From assembly GCA_965242735.1 (NCBI GenBank), contig OZ251497.1, positions 1,550,001-1,614,000 of the forward strand: a stretch of 64,000 nt of DNA. The letters run 5' to 3'. Under the pieces are notes generated by a model. It saw only the letters and a list, made by a program, of their open reading frames with translations, had not been told where the DNA came from and ran no database searches. Of this stretch, positions 35,186-43,157 are shown one piece after another. Position numbers and translations under genes: made by a program. The first letter of the stretch is position 1. The number at the start of each line of letters is the position of its first letter. This stretch comes from G958295645 sp965242735. Lineage in GTDB: Bacteria; Gemmatimonadota; Gemmatimonadetes; Longimicrobiales; Gaopeijiaceae.

Positions 35186-36337
35186 ATGAGATCGCAAGGC
35201 AAGGCCGTCCTCGTCGTCTTCGCCTCCCTGGTCGGCTGGGGCGTCCCCGTCGCCGAGTGCGACGCGGGCCAATCCCGGAGCACCGTCCATCCGACGCGCG
35301 AGAACATGCCGCGGCGGGACGCGCCGCGAATCGCGACGTCTCTGCCGTCCTCCGCGGCGCTCGACGACGAGGCGCGGGCCGCCTGGGAGCACATGAAGCA
35401 ACGCATCCTGAATGCCCGCGCCGTGTTGGCGCTGGGGGCGGACGCGGAAGGCCCCGAGCTGTTCGGATCCATCATGGACGTGGCAGTGGACGGCCAAGGG
35501 AACATGTTCGTGTTCGACGTGCAGGGCCAGGAGGTTCACGTCTTCGACCGCGACGGCTCCTTCGTCCAGGTAGTCGGGGGCAGGGGCGACGGCCCGAGCG
35601 AGTTCCGGAGCGCCAACGGGGTCGAAGCATCGGCGGACGGGCGCCTTTTGGTCTCGGATCGCGGGAATCGCTTGAAGATTTTCGGGCGCGACGAACAGGG
35701 ATGGAACTTGGCGGAGACCGTGGTATTTCCCGTGACGCCCGAGTCCATGTGTTTCGGAGATTCGGGCTTGTTCGTTTCCGGCTGGAACCGCGAAGACGAG
35801 ACCTTGATTCATCGCGTGCCCCTTCCGCCCGACACTTCCCAGCGCAGCTTTGGCGCCGGCTACCGTGACGACGATTCGCTCGTTCGCCAGCAGCTGTCGG
35901 ATGGAGTCGTCGGCTGCCTGGAGGGCGGCTCCGGAGTCGTCTTCGCGTTCCAGCTGTTTCCCATCGTCCGGGCCTTCGACGTCCATAGCAGGGAGATCGC
36001 GTGGGAATCGCTAATCGAGGACTTTCGCCAGATGAACGTTCGTTCGGAACGGGGACCGCCGGCGGCGGTAGCGACGTCCCGCAATTCCGAGCACGAGGTC
36101 GTGGGCAATGTCGTGGCATTTGGCGACGACTATGTTCTCCTGCAAACAGGCCTTGTTCTTCCTCAAGAGCGGAGAGTGGTCGTGCGCACGTACTTGGTGG
36201 ATGCACAAACTGGTTTTGGCGGCCTTATGGCAGATGACCTGCCGCGCATCATGGCGCCCCACTCCGACCGCTATGTCGCCGTGTTCGAAGAGCCGTTTCC
36301 GAGGCTGGAGGTGCGTGCAATGGACACTGTCAACTAG
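35186..36337 (+). CDS. Secreted six-bladed beta-propeller protein
   Basis: ATG 35186 is chosen because AGGAGAG lies 8 nt upstream; it gives 383 residues. A signal peptide (AVLVVFASLVGWGVPVAEC) could be lipidated at the Cys near residue 22, though the lipobox is weak. The body has NHL-like blades: DVAVDGQGNMFVFDVQGQEVHVFDRDG written in pieces at residues about 95-120, then GGRGDGPSEFRSANGVEAS and SDRGNRLKIF. It resembles the propellers at 8815-9990 and 60963-62090. Periplasmic or surface location is inferred; function unknown. Confidence 0.72.
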   Translation: MRSQGKAVLVVFASLVGWGVPVAECDAGQSRSTVHPTRENMPRRDAPRIATSLPSSAALDDEARAAWEHMKQRILNARAVLALGADAEGPELFGSIMDVAVDGQGNMFVFDVQGQEVHVFDRDGSFVQVVGGRGDGPSEFRSANGVEASADGRLLVSDRGNRLKIFGRDEQGWNLAETVVFPVTPESMCFGDSGLFVSGWNREDETLIHRVPLPPDTSQRSFGAGYRDDDSLVRQQLSDGVVGCLEGGSGVVFAFQLFPIVRAFDVHSREIAWESLIEDFRQMNVRSERGPPAAVATSRNSEHEVVGNVVAFGDDYVLLQTGLVLPQERRVVVRTYLVDAQTGFGGLMADDLPRIMAPHSDRYVAVFEEPFPRLEVRAMDTVN

Positions 36338-36410
36338 AGATGTGGCGTCGCACGGGTAGAGCACGGCAGGGTTCGGCCGCCATCTACCGTCGTACCGGAC
36401 CCGACGGAAA

Positions 36411-36971
36411 ATGCTGACGGCGTACATCGCGTGCCTCGGAGTCGGAGGCGTCCTGCTCGTCCTGTCGCTGTTCGGCGACTTCCTCGAGGGGGACGCGGAC
36501 TTGGCGGTCGACGCCGACGCGACGGCCGCGTCCGAAGCCGCGTCCGCCATCTTTTCCGTCCGCACGGTCATCTACGCCCTCTTCGGATTCGGCGCGGCCG
36601 GCACGGCTCTCCACGTCGTCTGGGACGGCGGCAGGCCCTTGGGCGCCGCGCTCGCCGCCGCCGGCACGGGACTCGTCTCGGGCGCGCTGGCCAGCGTCGT
36701 CTTCCGCTATCTCCGACGCACGGAGGCCGGCTTGATGGAAGGCGAGGAAGCGTTCGTCGGCACGGCCGGCCGGGTGGCGCTCGAGATCGGTCCGGACAGC
36801 CCCGGCCTCGTGAGGCTGCGCAGGGGAGACCGGCGCATTCGCGTCCGCGCCCGCTTGGCTGCCGCCGCGGTCGGCGAGACGTTGGCGGAGGGCCGGGAAG
36901 TGGTCGTGGTGGAGATGAAGGACGGCGTCGCCGCGGTGACCGCCGTCAACGCGAAGTTGCTGGAGGACTGA
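36411..36971 (+). CDS. NfeD/YuaF-like membrane protein
   Basis: 186 residues with an N-terminal hydrophobic helix (LTAYIACLGVGGVLLVLSLF), an acidic loop, two further helices (about 50-95) and a soluble C-terminal beta domain (AFVGTAGRVALEIGPD, IRVRARL, VVVVEMKDGVAAVTAV) of the NfeD OB-fold type. NfeD-like proteins are encoded beside flotillins and share their membrane microdomains; the flotillin gene follows 136 nt downstream. Family assignment rests on topology and this pairing. Confidence 0.7.
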   Translation: MLTAYIACLGVGGVLLVLSLFGDFLEGDADLAVDADATAASEAASAIFSVRTVIYALFGFGAAGTALHVVWDGGRPLGAALAAAGTGLVSGALASVVFRYLRRTEAGLMEGEEAFVGTAGRVALEIGPDSPGLVRLRRGDRRIRVRARLAAAAVGETLAEGREVVVVEMKDGVAAVTAVNAKLLED

Positions 36972-37107
36972 CCAGAGAGACAACGGGAACGCCGCGCCGC
37001 CGCAGGCGACCGGGACCGGCGAGCCGCGCCGTCTGCGCGCCCTCGCCCGAAGCCCTCCAGATCGCAACGGCCCTCGGCGCCCACCACAACGAAAGGATCA
37101 AGAAAAA

Positions 37108-38436
37108 ATGGAATCCGCGCTGCTGGAATCCGCACTGCTGCCGGGACTCGCAATCGCGGGAATCGTCGTCTTCGTCGCGCTGGTGTTGATCGCGACCGTC
37201 CGCAGGCTCATCGTCATCGTGCCGCCCAACCGGGCCGCCGTCCTGACTGGGCGCAAGCGCGCGCTCACCGACGGCCAGACGGTGGGCTACCGCTCGATCA
37301 CGGGAGGGCGCACCTTCCGCGTTCCCATCATCGAGACCGTGCAGAACGTCAACCTCGAGACCATCCCCATCGAGGTGTCGGTGAGCAACGCGTTCTCGAA
37401 GGGCAACATCCCGCTCAACGTCGAGGCGATTGCCAACGTCAAGGTGGCGTCGGAGCCGGAGTGGGTCTTCAACAACGCGGTCGAACGCCTGCTGGGGAAG
37501 ACGGAAGACGAAGTGCGCACGCTGGCCCAGGACACCCTCACCGGCAACTTGCGCGGCGTGCTGGCGACGATGACGCCCGAGGCGGTCAACGAAGACCGTC
37601 TGGGCTTCGCCAAGGCGCTCTCGGAGGACGCGGGCGAGGACTTGGCTTCTCTGGGTTTCCACCTGGACGTGCTCAAGATTCAGAACGTCAGCGACGAGCG
37701 GGGCTACCTGGAGGCGATTGGCCGGGAGAAGGCGGCCGAGGCCATTCGCCAGGCCGAGATCGCCGAGGCCAGGGCGGAGGCCGACACGCGCGAAGCCAGG
37801 GCCGAGGCGCGCCGGCGGGCCGAGGTCATCGAGGCCGGGGCGTCGATCAAGGTGGCGGAGGCGCAGAACGAGCTGCGGGTCCGCCAGGCGGAGCTGGACC
37901 AGGAAGGCGTCACGGCCGAGAAGATCGCGGGCGTGCGCGCCCGGGAGGCCGAGGTCGAAGCGGAGAAGGTCTTGGAGGCGAAGCGGGTCGAGCGCGAGGC
38001 GCAGCGGCTGCGCGCCGACGTCGTCGAACCGGCGAAGGCGGAGCAGGTGGCCGCCGTCGCCCGCGCCGAGGCCGAGGCGGCGCCGATTCTCGCGCGAGGC
38101 AAGGCGCAGGTCGAGGTGCTGCGCCGGCTCTACGCCGAGGTCAGCGCGGGCGGCGACGCGGCGTTCGCCGTCTTCGTGGCGGAGAAGCTCCCGGAGCTCC
38201 TCGGGATGGTGGTCGAGGCGGTGAAGGGCGTCGACATCGACCGCGTGGTGGTGATGGACGGCGGCGACGGCGGCGGCGTGTCCAACGCGCTCAACCAGCG
38301 CGTCAAGGGGGCGTACGGGACGCTGGAAGGATTGGCAGCGGCGCTGGGTCTCGACCTCGAGCAGGTGCTGCGGCGAGCGGCGGCCGGGCCCGCAGGGGAA
38401 ACGAAGGAGCTCCCGGCGGAGTCGTCGGCCGGCTGA
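37108..38436 (+). CDS. floT: Flotillin-family SPFH-domain protein
   Basis: 442 residues starting 10 nt after an AAAGGA Shine-Dalgarno. Residues 8-30 form one membrane hairpin or helix (PGLAIAGIVVFVALVLIAT). The SPFH domain follows (VPPNRAAVLTGR, VQNVNLETIPIEVSV, IPLNVEAIANVKV, LTGNLRGVLATMTPEAVNEDR). Residues about 200-330 are a long Ala/Glu/Arg-rich coiled coil (AEARAEADTREARAEA) as in FloT/YuaG, and the C-terminus is an acidic oligomerisation region. It would scaffold inner-membrane microdomains together with the adjacent NfeD-like protein. Confidence 0.9.
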   Translation: MESALLESALLPGLAIAGIVVFVALVLIATVRRLIVIVPPNRAAVLTGRKRALTDGQTVGYRSITGGRTFRVPIIETVQNVNLETIPIEVSVSNAFSKGNIPLNVEAIANVKVASEPEWVFNNAVERLLGKTEDEVRTLAQDTLTGNLRGVLATMTPEAVNEDRLGFAKALSEDAGEDLASLGFHLDVLKIQNVSDERGYLEAIGREKAAEAIRQAEIAEARAEADTREARAEARRRAEVIEAGASIKVAEAQNELRVRQAELDQEGVTAEKIAGVRAREAEVEAEKVLEAKRVEREAQRLRADVVEPAKAEQVAAVARAEAEAAPILARGKAQVEVLRRLYAEVSAGGDAAFAVFVAEKLPELLGMVVEAVKGVDIDRVVVMDGGDGGGVSNALNQRVKGAYGTLEGLAAALGLDLEQVLRRAAAGPAGETKELPAESSAG

Positions 38437-38621
38437 CCCTCCCGCGCCGGCCTCCTCTCTCGGTACGGCGCCGAAGCCGCCCCGTTACGGCCGTGTGACA
38501 ACCGGCGCCCATTGTTGAGGGTTGGCCGTTCGTCGCAAGTTGTGGTCCGTCGCGTCCTTCGTCCGAAGGCCGCGCGCGCTGGACCCGCCGTCCCATCAAG
38601 AACCCAGGGAGTTTCAGCCGA

Positions 38622-39506
38622 ATGAGAAAGAGTCCAGCCCGCCTGCGAGCGGTTGCCGTCGGCCTGCTGCTGCTCGGATGCGGGGGCGCGGACCGTCCCC
38701 AGCGCGCCGTCATCCAGAACAAGGGCTCCGACACGCTCCTCAACGTGGCCCAGGCGTGGGCCGAGGCGTACAGCGGCGTGGACGCGGGCGTCCTGATCGC
38801 GGTGACCGGCGGCGGCTCGGGCACGGGCATCTCGGCCATGATCAACGGAACGGTGGACATCGCCAATTCGTCCCGCAAGATGCGCGAACGGGAACTCGCC
38901 GCCGCGCGCGAGAACGGCATCGAGCCGATCGAGTTCGTCGTCGGCTACGACGCGCTGGCGATCTTCCTGCACGAGGACAACCCCGTCGAAGCCCTGACGC
39001 TCGGCCAGATCAAGGACGTCTACGGCGAAGGCGGCGCGGTCGGCCGCTGGGCCGACCTGGGCGTTTCCGTGCCCGGGTGCGGCTCGGACGAGGTCGTGCG
39101 CGTCAGCCGCCAGAACAACTCCGGCACCTACGTCTACTTCAAGGAGGCCGTGCTCGGCGACGACGTGGAGTTCCGGTTGGGATCGCGCGACATGCACGGC
39201 TCGAAGGACGTGGTCGACCTGGTCGAGAACACGCCGTGCGCGATCGGCTACAGCGGCTTGGCCTACGCCACCGAGCACGTGCGCATCCCCTGCGTGGCCG
39301 AAGAGGAAGGCGCCGCTTGCGTGACGCCCACCACCGAGACCGCGGTGCGGGGCAGCTATCCCATCGCGCGTCCGCTCTTCATGTACACCGCGGGACATCC
39401 GAGGGGACCGGTGGAGACCTACATGAACTGGATTCTGTCGGACGAGGGCCAGTGCGTGATCCTCGAGCGGGGCTACGCGCCGGTCCGGGAGCCGAGGTGC
39501 GGCTGA
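38622..39506 (+). CDS. pstS: Phosphate ABC transporter substrate-binding lipoprotein
   Basis: 294 residues. The signal sequence ends in the lipobox LLLLGC (Cys near residue 20). The mature part has the PBP motifs of PstS: NKGSDTLLNVAQAWAEAY, GGGSGTGISAMINGTVDIANSS, a Ser-Gly-Thr contact loop QNNSGTYVYFKE, and IGYSGLAYA. It would deliver phosphate to PstCA in the inner membrane. It is the first gene of pstS-pstC-pstA-pstB1-pstB2. No convincing Pho box was recognised in the 185 nt upstream. Confidence 0.9.
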   Translation: MRKSPARLRAVAVGLLLLGCGGADRPQRAVIQNKGSDTLLNVAQAWAEAYSGVDAGVLIAVTGGGSGTGISAMINGTVDIANSSRKMRERELAAARENGIEPIEFVVGYDALAIFLHEDNPVEALTLGQIKDVYGEGGAVGRWADLGVSVPGCGSDEVVRVSRQNNSGTYVYFKEAVLGDDVEFRLGSRDMHGSKDVVDLVENTPCAIGYSGLAYATEHVRIPCVAEEEGAACVTPTTETAVRGSYPIARPLFMYTAGHPRGPVETYMNWILSDEGQCVILERGYAPVREPRCG

Positions 39507-39576
39507 ACTGCGATCCCGCGCGGACCGCCTCCGAGCCTCCCGGCGCCCAGGCCGCGCCACGCTGACTTCCGACGAA

Positions 39577-40566
39577 ATGGACGCCCCCCAGGACGGGCCC
39601 GGTCGGCCGGGACCCTTCGCCCGCGCGGGGGCCGCCCACCCGGCGACTCCGTCCCGCAGCGGCCCGGCGCCCCGGGCCATGGATCGTCGCGACTTCGCTT
39701 GGTACTCGGACCGCGCCGCCCAGGTCCTGATCTTCGTCGGGGGACTGTCGGCGATCGTCTTCGTCGTCGGGATCTTCGTCTTCGTCACCAAGGAAGGACT
39801 GGGCTTCGTGTTCGGCCCGCTGCGGATCGGCGAATTCTTCGGATCGATCGCATGGCGGCCCACGTCCCCCAATCCGACCTACGGCGCGCTGGCCCTCTTC
39901 GTGGGGACGGCCAGCGTGACCGGCATCGCCATGCTCTTCTCGGTGCCGCTGTCGCTGGGGGCCGCCGTGTACATCGGCGAGTTCGCGAAGGGCCGGGTGC
40001 GCGAGACGCTGAAGATCCTCGTGGAGCTGCTCGCCGCGATTCCTTCGGTGGTGTGGGGGTTCGTGGGCTTGTCGATCTTCCACCCCCTGATCATCCAGAT
40101 CTTCGACGTCCCTGTGGGGCTGAGCGCGCTCAACGCGGGCGTCATTCTGGGCCTCATGGCGGCGCCGATCATGACCACGATCGCGGAGGACGCGCTCAAG
40201 GCCGTCCCCGACGCCTACCGCGAAGCGGCCGAGGCTCTGGGCGCCACGCGCTGGGAAGTGATTCGCAAGGTCGTGGTTCCCGCCAGCCGCAACGGGCTGC
40301 TTGCCGCCGTGCTACTGGGCGTCGGACGCGGCTTCGGCGAGACGATGGCGGTGCTGATGGCCTCGGGACACGCGATCAACCTGCCGACGAGCCCCTTCGA
40401 CTCGGTGCGCGCGCTCACCGCGACGATCGCCTCGGAGCTGGGCGACACCGCGTACGGATCGGATCACTACGGGTCGCTCTTCGCGCTCGGCATCGGGCTC
40501 TTCGCGGTGACCTTCGTCATCAACCTCGCCGCGGACGTCGTGGTGCGGGGCATCAGGAAGAAGTAG
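39577..40566 (+). CDS. pstC: Phosphate ABC transporter permease
   Basis: 329 residues (295 if the ATG at 39679, MDRRDFAWY, is the true start; the Pro/Ala-rich leader before it looks non-conserved). Six or so transmembrane helices are visible, with the inner-membrane permease EAA-type loop AEALGATRWEVIRKVVVPAS and GRGFGETMAVLMASG typical of PstC. The stop codon doubles as part of the pstA Shine-Dalgarno (TAGGAGA). Confidence 0.9.
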   Translation: MDAPQDGPGRPGPFARAGAAHPATPSRSGPAPRAMDRRDFAWYSDRAAQVLIFVGGLSAIVFVVGIFVFVTKEGLGFVFGPLRIGEFFGSIAWRPTSPNPTYGALALFVGTASVTGIAMLFSVPLSLGAAVYIGEFAKGRVRETLKILVELLAAIPSVVWGFVGLSIFHPLIIQIFDVPVGLSALNAGVILGLMAAPIMTTIAEDALKAVPDAYREAAEALGATRWEVIRKVVVPASRNGLLAAVLLGVGRGFGETMAVLMASGHAINLPTSPFDSVRALTATIASELGDTAYGSDHYGSLFALGIGLFAVTFVINLAADVVVRGIRKK

Positions 40567-40578
40567 GAGAAGCCGGCC

Positions 40579-41445
40579 GTGTTCGAAGCGACCCGGCTCG
40601 ACCGGCGGAGCCGTCGCGCCCAGACGCTCGCCAAGGCCGTCTTGTGCTTCACGACCGTCGTGCTGGTCGTCCCGGTGCTGCTCATTCTCGGGACGCTCCT
40701 CTGGCGCGGCGCCCCGGCGCTCTCGTGGGACTTCTTCTTCACGCCGCCCGCCAGCGACGGAGGCGGCGGAATCGCCCTCCCGCTGGTCGGCACGGTGTGG
40801 CTGGTCGCGGTGGCCTTGCTGGCTTCCGTGCCGGTGGGCGTGGCCGCCGCGCTGTACTTGAGCGAGTACGCGCCCGACAACATGCTGACGCGCGTCATCA
40901 ACCTGGCGATCGTCAACTTGGCCGGCGTCCCCTCGATCGTGCATGCGCTCTTCGGGCTGGGCGCCTTCGTGCTCTTCTTCGGATTCGGGACGAGCATCCT
41001 GGCCGCCAGCCTCACCCTTGCGGTGATGACGCTGCCGGTGGTGATCGTCGCCGCGCGCGAATCGCTGCAGGCCGTGCCGCGCGCGTTTCGGGAGGCGTGC
41101 TGGAACATGGGGGCGACGCGCTGGCAGACGATCCGCAAGGTGGTCCTGCCCAACTCGGTGAGCGGCGTGCTGACGGGCGTGATCCTGGAGGTGTCCCGGA
41201 CGGCGGGCGAGACGGCGCCCATCATGTTCACCGGCGCCGCGGCGTTCATGCTGTTCTACCCGGAGAGCGTCATGGACCAGACCATGGCGATGTCTCTGCA
41301 CCTGTACGTGATCGCGACGCAGACGTCGGGCGTCCCCGAGGCGATGCCCTACGGCGTCGCGCTCTCGCTGGTGGCCATCGTGCTGTTCATGAACGCCGTC
41401 TCCATCGCGTTTCGCGTCTACTTGCGGGGGCTCAAGAAGTGGTAG
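40579..41445 (+). CDS. pstA: Phosphate ABC transporter permease
   Basis: 288 residues from GTG 40579, with AGGAGA 8 nt upstream overlapping the pstC stop. It shows six hydrophobic helices, the AAALYLSEYAPDN segment and the EACWNMGATRWQTIRKVVLPN EAA-like loop that docks on the ATPase, then SRTAGETAPIMFTGAA, a PstA signature. It pairs with PstC to form the channel. Confidence 0.9.
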   Translation: MFEATRLDRRSRRAQTLAKAVLCFTTVVLVVPVLLILGTLLWRGAPALSWDFFFTPPASDGGGGIALPLVGTVWLVAVALLASVPVGVAAALYLSEYAPDNMLTRVINLAIVNLAGVPSIVHALFGLGAFVLFFGFGTSILAASLTLAVMTLPVVIVAARESLQAVPRAFREACWNMGATRWQTIRKVVLPNSVSGVLTGVILEVSRTAGETAPIMFTGAAAFMLFYPESVMDQTMAMSLHLYVIATQTSGVPEAMPYGVALSLVAIVLFMNAVSIAFRVYLRGLKKW

Positions 41446-42227
41446 CCGCCGCGAACGGCGCCCCCCGCGATCCGCCGCCCGCGGTCGAGGTGCGCGATCT
41501 GTCGATTTCCTATCGCGGCAAGCCGGCGCTCTCCGGGGCGAGCCTCGAGGTTCGCCGAAACGAGATCTTCGGCATCATCGGCCCCGCCAACAGCGGCAAG
41601 ACCTCGTTCCTGCGCGCGCTGAACCGCATGGACGCCTTCACGCCCGGCATGGAGGTGCGCGGCGCCGTGCGCATCAACGGCAAGGACACGAAGGACTGGC
41701 GAAACCTGTACGCGCTTCGAAGCCGGATCGGGGTGGTCTTTCCGCTGCCTGTCGGGCTGCCGCTCAGCGTGTTCGACAACGTGGCGTTCGCGCCTCGCCT
41801 GCGGGGGATTCGCAAGAAGGCCGAGCTGGAGGAAGTGGTCGAGCGGTGCTTGGTGCGCGCCGCGCTGTGGGACGAGGTCAAGGACAGGCTGGACGCGCTG
41901 GGCAGCCTCTTGTCGGGAGGGCAGCAGCAGCGGCTGACCATCGCCCGCGCGCTGTCCCAGGACCCGGAGCTCCTCTTGCTGGACGAGTTCTCCATTGCCG
42001 TGGATCCCGTGACGACGATGCGCATCGAGGACGTGCTCCGAGAGCTTCGGTCCGAGCTCACCATCGTGCTGGTCACCAACTTGGTCCAGCAGGCGCGACG
42101 GCTGGCGGACCGAACCGCGTTCTTTCTGACGGGCGAGGTCGTGGAGGTCGGAGACACCGAGGACTTGTTCGCCGGCCGTGTCGCCGACGACCGCACGGCC
42201 GGCTACATCGAGGGCCGCTTTGGCTAG
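41439..42227 (+). CDS. pstB1: PstB-like ABC ATPase 1 with degenerate Q-loop and H-switch
   Basis: 262 residues from GTG 41439, overlapping pstA by 7 nt. Walker A is GPANSGKT (48-55) and the signature LSGGQQQR (158-165) is canonical. Walker B reads LLLLDEFSIAVD, keeping the catalytic Glu. The Q-loop Gln is Pro (VVFPLPVGLP, residue 102; PstB normally has VFQ), and the switch His is Asn (LVTNLVQQ, residue 214; normally VTHN). This ATPase should bind ATP, but its own hydrolysis site looks impaired. It is directly followed by a second PstB-like gene with the opposite defect, so a heterodimer is inferred. Confidence 0.85.
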   Translation: MVAAANGAPRDPPPAVEVRDLSISYRGKPALSGASLEVRRNEIFGIIGPANSGKTSFLRALNRMDAFTPGMEVRGAVRINGKDTKDWRNLYALRSRIGVVFPLPVGLPLSVFDNVAFAPRLRGIRKKAELEEVVERCLVRAALWDEVKDRLDALGSLLSGGQQQRLTIARALSQDPELLLLDEFSIAVDPVTTMRIEDVLRELRSELTIVLVTNLVQQARRLADRTAFFLTGEVVEVGDTEDLFAGRVADDRTAGYIEGRFG

Positions 42228-43077
42228 CGGCGGCGGGGGAGCCTCCGTGGGCCCGTCGCGGGGCGGCTCGGGCTTGGGACCGGGGGCCGCTGCCCCGGGC
42301 GACGCCGGCTCTCGTCTGGCCGTGGAGACGCGGCGCCTCAACCTCTGGTACGCCGACTTCCAGGCGCTCTTCGACGTCGATCTGCAGGTGAGGCGGGGCG
42401 CCGTGACTTCGATGATCGGCCCGTCGGGGTGCGGCAAGTCCACCGTGCTGCGCATCTGCAACCGCATCGCCGAGCGGCTCGGCTACGTGCGAACGACGGG
42501 GAGCGTCCTGATCCACGGTCACGACGTCTTCGCCGAGGGCGTGGAGGTCGCCCAGGTGCGAAAGCAGGTCGGCATGGTGTTTCAGCGCCCGAATCCGCTC
42601 CCCGTGTCGATTCGCGACAACGTGCTGTTCGGCTTCCGTCTCCACGAGGCCCGGGGCCGCCGGGTCGGCGCCGGCGAAGAAGAGGAAGTGCTGGAGACCG
42701 CGTTGCGGCGCGTCCTGCTGTGGGACGCCGTGAAGGATCGCTTGGACCGGTCGGCCACCGCGCTCTCCCTGGAAGAGCAGCAGAAGCTGTGCATTGCCCG
42801 CCTGCTCCCGGTCAAGCCGCGCGTCCTGCTGATGGACGAGCCGTGCTCCGCGCTCGATCCGGCGGGGACCGAAGCCGTCGAGGACATGATCGCGGAGCTC
42901 GCCGGCGACTACACCATCCTCGTCGTGACGCACAACTTGGCCCAGGCGCGGCGCGTCTCGAGCGAATGCGTGTTCATGCTGATGGGACGGATCGTGGAAG
43001 CCGGCCCCACCGAGGCGATCTTCGACGACCCCGCGCACAAGGAAACGGCCGACTACGTCGCCGGCCGCTACGGGTAG
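42178..43077 (+). CDS. pstB2: PstB-like ABC ATPase 2 with degenerate signature motif
   Basis: 299 residues from ATG 42178. TTG 42220 or GTG 42247 may be the real start, because the first 45 residues are Gly/Ser/Ala-rich and not family-like. Walker A GPSGCGKST (81-89), Q-loop VFQRPNPLP (Gln136), Walker B VLLMDEPCSALD and switch VVTHN (His252) are all canonical PstB. The signature motif is LSLEEQQKL instead of LSGGQQQRL, losing both glycines that contact the ATP phosphates. The last gene of the pst operon; no phoU follows. Its intact Walker/H residues would pair with the intact LSGGQ of PstB1. Confidence 0.85.
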   Translation: MSPTTARPATSRAALASGGGGASVGPSRGGSGLGPGAAAPGDAGSRLAVETRRLNLWYADFQALFDVDLQVRRGAVTSMIGPSGCGKSTVLRICNRIAERLGYVRTTGSVLIHGHDVFAEGVEVAQVRKQVGMVFQRPNPLPVSIRDNVLFGFRLHEARGRRVGAGEEEEVLETALRRVLLWDAVKDRLDRSATALSLEEQQKLCIARLLPVKPRVLLMDEPCSALDPAGTEAVEDMIAELAGDYTILVVTHNLAQARRVSSECVFMLMGRIVEAGPTEAIFDDPAHKETADYVAGRYG

Positions 43078-43137
43078 GCGAGGCCCCGGACCGGGCGCAG
43101 CGTCCCGGCGCGTCCTGGCCGGGTGCCGCCGCCGAAG

Positions 43138-43157
43138 AGTGATATCATGATATCACT
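43138..43157. repeat. Perfect 20-bp AT-rich palindrome
   Basis: AGTGATATCATGATATCACT is its own reverse complement, with the core TGATATCATGATATCA. It lies 60 bp after pstB2 and touches the stop codon of the convergent methyltransferase gene. No T-run follows, so it resembles a dimeric regulator site more than an intrinsic terminator. No regulator is encoded next to it. Confidence 0.7.

Noticed and set aside
43138..43157. Rho-independent terminator
   Set aside because: The palindrome is AT-rich, perfectly symmetric without a loop and has no following T-run.
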